DNA from: CAZUVQ01 sp964623915
GTDB lineage: Bacteria; Bacillota; Clostridia; UMGS1883; UMGS1540
DNA: 39,721 bases
Direction: 5' to 3'
Assembly (NCBI GenBank): GCA_964623915.1
Contig: CAZUVQ010000001.1
Coordinates: 1-39,721 of the forward strand
Each line of letters starts with the position of its first letter. Positions within the stretch are counted from its first letter, which is position 1. The notes under the pieces are model-generated. The model did no database searches, was not told where the DNA came from, and saw only the letters and a list, made by a program, of their open reading frames with translations. Below are positions 34,471 to 39,721 of the stretch, in pieces. Both the position numbers and the translations under genes were made by a program.

Positions 34471-35886
34471 TTGTTTAAAAGTATTTACTCAAGAATAATG
34501 TTGATAAGTTTTGTGCTTATTTTTGTGGCAATGGTTGTTGCCGGTGCGCTTCTTTTCAGCCTGTTGAGTAATTATACTATAAATGAGAGAAAATCCGTTT
34601 TACAAAAGGAAGCAGAGAGGCTAAATGAATCAACGGTTTTTTTAATAAAAAACAAAGGTTCTATGGTGGAAAGCTTCTATTATTTGAATCTTAATGATAC
34701 CAGTAAACGGACAAACGGAGTTATTTATATTATTGACACGGCAGGATATACTATATTGAGTGACAATGCAAAAAAACAGCTTGATCAAAGTAAGCTGAAT
34801 ACTGATTTGATAAAAAATATGTCACCCGGAGAAATGTTTGTCTCACTCGGCAATATGAATGGGCTTTACAAATCGACGTTTCTCACTGTAGGCCTGCCTC
34901 TTGTCTATGAAAAAAACATAATAGGCGCAACGTTTATAGCCGTTCCAATGCCGGAGATTAACAGATATAAAAATGAAATTTTCAGGATTTTTATTCTGTC
35001 AATTTCCATTGCCTTTCTCATTGCTGCTTTTATAACATATTTTTATTCACGGAAGGTGTCAAGACCGCTTAAGGATATGATTCTTGCGGCACAGGCAGTA
35101 TCAAAGGGTAATTTTGATTTAAAAGTACCAATAACGGGTGACAATGAAATCTCTGAGCTTTCCCACAATTTCAATCTTATGATTGATTCGCTCAAAAATC
35201 TTGAGGATATGAGAACTGATTTTATTGCGAATGTGTCGCACGAACTGAGGTCACCAATGACAACCATCTCGGGTTTCATAGAAGGTATTCTCGATAATAC
35301 GATATCGTCAGGCGACAGAGAAAAATATCTTAAAATAGTCCTTGATGAAACAAAACGGCTTGCAAAGCTTGTAAGCGAGCTTTTGCAGCTTGCGAGAATA
35401 GATGCCGGTACCCTTCAGCTGGATGTAAAAAAGTTTGATATTAACGAGCTGATACGACTGACTCTTTTTAGCTTTGAATTAAGAATAACAGAAAAGAATA
35501 TATCAGTTGATGTTGATTTTGAAGAAGAACAAACAGAGGTTGTTGCTGACAAGGATTCTATTGCAAGAGTGCTTACAAATCTGCTTGATAATGCGCAAAA
35601 ATTCAACATTGAAAACGGATATATCAAACTGGCTGTAAAAACATCGGGAAGCAAGGCTATTGTTTCAGTGGAAAATTCAGGCATTGGCATTGAACCTGAT
35701 GAAATAAACAGAATCTGGGACAGATTTTACAAAACCGATAAATCGCGCGGAAAAGATAAAAAGGGAATGGGGGTTGGGTTATACCTCGTTAACGGAATAA
35801 TAGCAAATCACGGCGAAAAGATTTTCGTTGAAAGTGAGAAAGACAAGTGGACTAAGTTTACATTTACCTTAAAAAAATCTCATTGA
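34471..35886 (+). CDS. Sensor histidine kinase of the two-component pair
   Basis: 471 residues, TTG start 6 nt after gaggtg. One transmembrane helix lies at about 8-32 and a second at about 166-190, enclosing an extracellular sensor region of about 130 residues. A HAMP domain (about 190-243) follows. HisKA has the phospho-acceptor H257 in NVSHELRSPMTT. The HATPase domain has NLLDNAQKFN (N-box), VENSGIGI, RFYKTDKSRG (F-box) and GVGLYLV (G2). All catalytic boxes are intact. The sensor domain gives no ligand. Its nearness to an HtrA protease suggests sensing of envelope stress, but that is inference. Confidence 0.94.
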   Translation: MFKSIYSRIMLISFVLIFVAMVVAGALLFSLLSNYTINERKSVLQKEAERLNESTVFLIKNKGSMVESFYYLNLNDTSKRTNGVIYIIDTAGYTILSDNAKKQLDQSKLNTDLIKNMSPGEMFVSLGNMNGLYKSTFLTVGLPLVYEKNIIGATFIAVPMPEINRYKNEIFRIFILSISIAFLIAAFITYFYSRKVSRPLKDMILAAQAVSKGNFDLKVPITGDNEISELSHNFNLMIDSLKNLEDMRTDFIANVSHELRSPMTTISGFIEGILDNTISSGDREKYLKIVLDETKRLAKLVSELLQLARIDAGTLQLDVKKFDINELIRLTLFSFELRITEKNISVDVDFEEEQTEVVADKDSIARVLTNLLDNAQKFNIENGYIKLAVKTSGSKAIVSVENSGIGIEPDEINRIWDRFYKTDKSRGKDKKGMGVGLYLVNGIIANHGEKIFVESEKDKWTKFTFTLKKSH

Positions 35887-35966
35887 TTATTTACTTTTTA
35901 TTAATAGTTCTGCAATAATTAGCTGTTATTATAATATTAAAGATTAAAAATTAAGGAGTGATTTTT

Positions 35967-37346
35967 ATGACAGATAATAATAACAATGAATTAAACTTAA
36001 ATAATACGTCAGAAGAAACGGTTTTACCGGATGAAAATGTCAGCAGTGAAGCATCTGAATATGATGATATAGAACTTCCCGGTCAGCAATCCATATTTAA
36101 TCAACCTTTGCAACAGGGGATAGACGAGGAGTTAAATGACGAATCTGAAAATGTCACTTATTACGATGAAAATCCGCCTCAGTTTTACAACGAAACTGTA
36201 AGAAAACAAAAAAAGCCGAAGGTCTGGCTTGTTGGGCTTGTAAGCGCAATAGTTGGTGCCTTGATTTTTTCACTGGCATCTCCCTTTATAAACTCAATAA
36301 TTTATTCAAATAGTCATGATAAGTTTGCATTTTCCGTGCCGGAGCATAAGAATAATGATGAATCTGTGAACACACTTATAAATAATGATGACGAAAGAAA
36401 ACCTTTTTCAGCATCAGAAATTGGAAAACAATTAGGTCCATCAATTGTGGGAATTGTCAGCAGTGCAGAATATTCAGGTTTCTTATCTCGGGGCACTCAA
36501 AGCGGCAGCGGATCCGGTATTATAATGAGCAAAGCCGGTCATATCATAACAAATTACCACGTTATACAAAATGCCTCAAGTGTCAAGGTTGTTTTAAATA
36601 CGGGTAAAGAATATGAGGCAACACTTATTGGCAGTGATGAAAAATCTGACATTGCAGTTATAAAAATTGATGCTCCAGATTTAACACCTGCCGTATTTGG
36701 CAGCAGTGAGGAGCTTGAACCCGGAGACACAGTAGTTGCAATCGGCAATCCCCTTGGTATTGAGCTTGCCGGTTCCCTTACGCAGGGGATAATAAGTGCG
36801 GTCAACAGAAGCATATCAATTGAAGACAGAACCTATAAAATGATTCAGACAGATGCTGCAATCAACCCCGGTAATTCCGGCGGTGCTCTTGTAAATGCAT
36901 ACGGTGAGGTAATTGGTATAAATTCAGTCAAAGTATCAATAGCAGGAGTCGAGGGACTTGGTTTTGCTATTCCGATAACAGATGCAATGCCGATAATTGA
37001 AGACCTTATGAACTTTGGGTTTGTAAAAGGTCGTCCTCTTATAGGTCTTTCGTTGAGGTATATAACACAGTCAGAAGCTTATTATTACGGTCTTGCAAGC
37101 GAGGGTATTTATGTTGTGGAGGTTACACCCGGTACAGGCGCTGAAAAAGCAGGCATCCAAAAAAGCGATATAATCATTTCTTGTAACGATAAGGAAGTTA
37201 CATCAGTAGCAGAGCTAAATAAAATACGTGATGAACACAAAGCCGGGGATACAATTACTTTGAAGATAAACAGAAACGGAAATATTTCCGATTTCAAGGT
37301 TATATTAGGTGAAGATACAACGGCACAACAACGTATCCAGCAATAA
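35967..37346 (+). CDS. htrA: HtrA-like membrane-anchored serine protease with PDZ domain
   Basis: 459 residues. A long acidic, Asn-rich cytoplasmic tail (1-80) is followed by one transmembrane helix at about 86-108. The trypsin-like domain has the triad H198 (ITNYHVIQ), D228 (KSDIAVIKID) and S304 (NPGNSGGALVN). The C-terminal PDZ domain (about 360-450) has EVTPGTGAEKAGIQKSDII. Known: HtrA degrades or refolds damaged envelope proteins. ATG 35967 is chosen for aaggag 8 nt upstream; GTG 35958 overlaps that site. A weak TATAAT at 35930-35935 may give it a separate promoter. It follows the kinase by 80 nt. Confidence 0.95.
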   Translation: MTDNNNNELNLNNTSEETVLPDENVSSEASEYDDIELPGQQSIFNQPLQQGIDEELNDESENVTYYDENPPQFYNETVRKQKKPKVWLVGLVSAIVGALIFSLASPFINSIIYSNSHDKFAFSVPEHKNNDESVNTLINNDDERKPFSASEIGKQLGPSIVGIVSSAEYSGFLSRGTQSGSGSGIIMSKAGHIITNYHVIQNASSVKVVLNTGKEYEATLIGSDEKSDIAVIKIDAPDLTPAVFGSSEELEPGDTVVAIGNPLGIELAGSLTQGIISAVNRSISIEDRTYKMIQTDAAINPGNSGGALVNAYGEVIGINSVKVSIAGVEGLGFAIPITDAMPIIEDLMNFGFVKGRPLIGLSLRYITQSEAYYYGLASEGIYVVEVTPGTGAEKAGIQKSDIIISCNDKEVTSVAELNKIRDEHKAGDTITLKINRNGNISDFKVILGEDTTAQQRIQQ

Positions 37347-37373
37347 AAAAAGGAGCTTTCGCTCCTTTTTTTT
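37345..37373. terminator. Bidirectional terminator between htrA and spoVT
   Basis: The stem aaaaaaaggagc / gctccttttttt has loop tttc and lies immediately after the htrA stop. It touches the spoVT stop codon on the other strand, so it can serve both convergent genes. Confidence 0.85.
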
Positions 37374-37914
37374 ATTGCTCCATTTGTTTTCCTAAAAAAC
37401 CGGCTGCAGTTTCGGCAAGCTTTGATTCAACGTCGCCCATGTTTTTATCATTATCGCTGAACATTACTACACTTCCAACAGTATCTCCTTCTGAAATTAT
37501 AGGCATTACAACACCTGCATAATATCTTGATATACCGTCAGCCACAGAAAAACTTCTTTTTTCGGTTTCCTTTTTTATGAATTTTTCCTTATCATTCATT
37601 ATTTTTTCGATTTCGTCACTCACCCTTTTTTCCTGAAGCTCTTTTTTCGGAATTCCTGATACTGCAATAATATTATCTTTATCGGTAATGCAAACTCCAA
37701 CACCTGAGGATTTTGAAAGAGCATCGGCATATGAAGATGCAAAGTCTCCAAGCTCACCGATGGGTGAGTATTTTTTAAATATAACCTCTCCTTCGCGGTC
37801 AGTAAATATTTCAAGTGGATCGCCTTCTTTAATTCTGTGCGTCCTTCTGATTTCCTTCGGAATTACAACACGACCCAAATCATCAATTCGTCTAACTATG
37901 CCTGTTGCTTTCAT
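37372..37914 (-). CDS. spoVT: Stage V sporulation protein T
   Basis: 180 residues, full length. An N-terminal AbrB/MazE-type swapped-hairpin DNA-binding domain (about 1-50) has GIVRRIDDLGRVVIPKEIRR. A C-terminal GAF domain (about 55-178) senses an unknown signal. Known: SpoVT is made in the forespore under sigma-G and both activates and represses sigma-G genes. With the spore-protein gene at 17690 it is strong evidence for sporulation. aaaaggag precedes the ATG. I could not assign a clear sigma-G promoter in the 183-nt spacer upstream. Confidence 0.95.
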   Translation of the reverse strand: MKATGIVRRIDDLGRVVIPKEIRRTHRIKEGDPLEIFTDREGEVIFKKYSPIGELGDFASSYADALSKSSGVGVCITDKDNIIAVSGIPKKELQEKRVSDEIEKIMNDKEKFIKKETEKRSFSVADGISRYYAGVVMPIISEGDTVGSVVMFSDNDKNMGDVESKLAETAAGFLGKQMEQ

Positions 37915-38097
37915 AAGAATTTTCTCCTTTTAATTTAATTTACAGACATATTATTTGTGAAATAAGTGAATTTATCCATGGAAAAAGGTGGTGTGTATAA
38001 TAAATACAAACAATTTGACAAATTAAATTAAGATGCATAAATTTTTTTGTTTTTTGACGGTTGACGGAATATCTAATGACTTTAAAAAGTCAATTCA

Positions 38098-39348
38098 TCA
38101 TTTCTCAAGTGATAATACATTTTCAAATGCAAACATCACGGCAAGCTTGCCCGATTCATAGGTAAGCCCGCCCTGCATATATATGACATATGGCTCACGC
38201 ATTGGAGCATCTGCGCTGATTTCTATTGATGAGCCCTGATTAAATGCACCGGCTGCCATAATAACCTCGTCGGAATAGCCGGGCATTGCCCAGGGAATTG
38301 GGGATACATGTGAATCCACGGGAGAGCCTTTCTGAATTCCACGGCAAAAAGCGATAATGCTTTCTGGATTGCCAAATTTTATTGCCTGAATAATATCGGA
38401 TCTTGTATCTTCAGTATCGGGAGAAATCTCATATCCGAGCAGTTTTGCTGCTGCAGCACAAAACAGAGCTGTTTTTAAGCTTTGTGCAACAATATGCGGA
38501 GCCATGTAAAAACCCTGGTACATTTGCTTAATCATTCCATAGTTGCAGCCGCAATCAAGCCCTATGCCGGGTGCAGTCAGCCTATGGGCGGCAAGAATAA
38601 TTAAATCTTTTTTACCAGCAAGGTATCCTCCTGTGGGGGCAAGCCCTCCGCCTGGGTTTTTGATAAGCGACCCTGCCATTAAATCCGCTCCTACAAAAAC
38701 CGGTTCGCAAGTTTCAACAAATTCACCGTAACAATTATCAACAAGGATTATTGTATCACTCTTTACTTCCCTTATATATATACAAAGTTCTTTTATATCG
38801 GCTATTGTGAGAGACGGTCGAAGGTCATACCCTTTTGAACGCTGAATCAAAACAGCTTTTACCGTATTGTCGGCAAGGGCTTTTTTTATTGAGAGCAAAT
38901 CGGGATGACCGTCTTTTAAATCTATCTTTTCAAAATTAATTCCGAAATCTGCTAAAGAGCCAATATTCTTTCCGCTTATTACGTCCGTAAGCGTGTCATA
39001 GGGTGAACCTGTGACGGATAAAAGCTTGTCACCGGGTCTGAGAACAGAAAAAAGCATAACAGCAAGAGCATGTGTGCCGGATATAATGTTTGGCCTTACA
39101 AGCGCGGTTTCACATGAGAATACATCTGCATATACCTTGTCAAGAGAATCCCTGCCCTCATCATCATAACCGTATCCGGAGGTTGGGTTAAAGTGAGCTG
39201 TGCTTATCCTGTTATCTGAAAAAGCCTTCTGTACCTTCATCTGATTGTAAAAAGCCGTTTCGTCAATCGCCGTAAATTTATCAGAGATCATCTTTTCGGC
39301 TTCTTCTGCAATTTTTAATATTTTGTCTGAAAAATGAAATATATTCAT
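38098..39348 (-). CDS. Methionine gamma-lyase-family protein (aluminum-resistance-like, PLP-dependent)
   Basis: 416 residues of the Met_gamma_lyase (PF06838) family, fold type I PLP enzymes often named aluminum resistance protein (YnbB). Visible: HFNPTSGYGYDDEGRD at 52-67, SGTHALAV at 90-97, the cofactor aspartate D204 in LVDNCYGEF, and the probable PLP lysine K230 in GSLIKNPGGGLAPTGGY. The family has been annotated from sequence similarity, and actual methionine cleavage is not proven for most members. The ATG is 1 nt after the stop of the NUDIX gene, with aggag inside that gene, so the two are coupled. Confidence 0.9.
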   Translation of the reverse strand: MNIFHFSDKILKIAEEAEKMISDKFTAIDETAFYNQMKVQKAFSDNRISTAHFNPTSGYGYDDEGRDSLDKVYADVFSCETALVRPNIISGTHALAVMLFSVLRPGDKLLSVTGSPYDTLTDVISGKNIGSLADFGINFEKIDLKDGHPDLLSIKKALADNTVKAVLIQRSKGYDLRPSLTIADIKELCIYIREVKSDTIILVDNCYGEFVETCEPVFVGADLMAGSLIKNPGGGLAPTGGYLAGKKDLIILAAHRLTAPGIGLDCGCNYGMIKQMYQGFYMAPHIVAQSLKTALFCAAAAKLLGYEISPDTEDTRSDIIQAIKFGNPESIIAFCRGIQKGSPVDSHVSPIPWAMPGYSDEVIMAAGAFNQGSSIEISADAPMREPYVIYMQGGLTYESGKLAVMFAFENVLSLEK

Positions 39349-39349
39349 A

Positions 39350-39721
39350 TTAGTTTTCTCCTGTTAATTCAAAAAATACATTTCTGTCATTATTATATGT
39401 TATCAGTTTTCTTGCTGTTTCAAAGTTTACCCATTTAACATCACTGATTTCGGATTTTAAAGGGCGGAGGGTGCCTCCCACATAATATGCTTTAAAATAA
39501 ACAACATCTTTAATTGTGCCTTCAAATGGGGAATAGGTAACTACATATCTTAAATCAGTTATTATACTAATATCTAATCCAGTTTCCTCTGATACCTCTC
39601 GTACTGCACATTCCTCTTCTGTCTCACCGTTTTCTAAATGTCCCTTCGGGAATGACCAGTGGCCTTTATTATGCTTTACAAGTAAAAGAGCATTACCTGA
39701 AATTACAACTGCACCAGCAGA
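39350..39721 (-). CDS. NUDIX hydrolase, N-terminus outside window
   Basis: 123 residues are readable from the window edge to TAA at 39350-39352. The full NUDIX box is present: GHLENGETEEECAVREV followed by SEETGL, matching GX5EX7REUXEEXGU. The upstream KGHWSFPKG strand is also typical. Known: NUDIX enzymes cleave nucleoside diphosphates linked to another moiety. The substrate cannot be told from this part. Only the first few residues appear to be missing. Confidence 0.93.
   Translation of the reverse strand, partial: SAGAVVISGNALLLVKHNKGHWSFPKGHLENGETEEECAVREVSEETGLDISIITDLRYVVTYSPFEGTIKDVVYFKAYYVGGTLRPLKSEISDVKWVNFETARKLITYNNDRNVFFELTGEN

Noticed and set aside
38041..38095. Terminator for the methionine gamma-lyase-family gene
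   Set aside because: The short IR gacttt/aaagtc is only 6-9 bp and the T-run on the minus strand is missing; too weak to call.

Overview
The window looks like a draft or metagenome-assembled chromosome segment from a low-GC, anaerobic, endospore-forming member of the Clostridia. The supporting genes are an alpha/beta-type small acid-soluble spore protein, SpoVT, HemZ, a sodium-pumping biotin decarboxylase and the clostridial order nadK-argR-recN. A block of exactly 100 N (29156-29255) is a scaffold gap. No rRNA, tRNA or CRISPR array was found.

Layout. (1) 1-2300 is mobile-element debris: the 3' end of an IS21-family element (istA fragment, istB, repeated right-end motifs) inserted into a serine-recombinase gene of which only the C-terminus remains, then a probable Fic-protein relic and phased short repeats. 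(2) 2280-4130 is a very AT-rich spacer and a secreted DUF348/G5/3D cell-wall protein. (3) 4237-7292 is the operon nadK-argR-recN. (4) 7312-12559 pairs a NifU-like scaffold protein and a GGGtGRT-family protein with a four-gene Na+-translocating decarboxylase (gamma, biotin carrier, beta, alpha). (5) 12608-14244 (minus) is an aminotransferase with an Lrp/AsnC regulator. Divergent from it are a CinA-domain protein and a YgjP-like metallopeptidase. (6) 15605-17421 (minus) is a purine-salvage operon, punA-add. (7) 17571-18783 holds a spore-protein gene with a sigma-G-like promoter and a NYN/LOTUS protein. (8) 18987-27840 runs recJ, rel, an MBL hydrolase, hemZ, a nucleoside kinase and radA. (9) 27845-33654 (minus) is, in transcription order, ychF, metF and metH, then the scaffold gap and an MFS transporter. 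(10) 33714-37373 is a two-component system followed by an HtrA protease. (11) 37372-39721 (minus) is spoVT, a methionine gamma-lyase-family protein and a partial NUDIX hydrolase.

Most of the window is core housekeeping. The less ordinary points are the leader upstream of metF, which can fold into two mutually exclusive hairpins; the GGGtGRT/NifU-like pair placed directly before the sodium-pump genes with hairpins between them; and the false 1237-codon reading frame that crosses the N gap and joins metH to an unrelated transporter. Most vegetative promoters proposed here have a 17-bp spacer, and several of them decide between alternative start codons.
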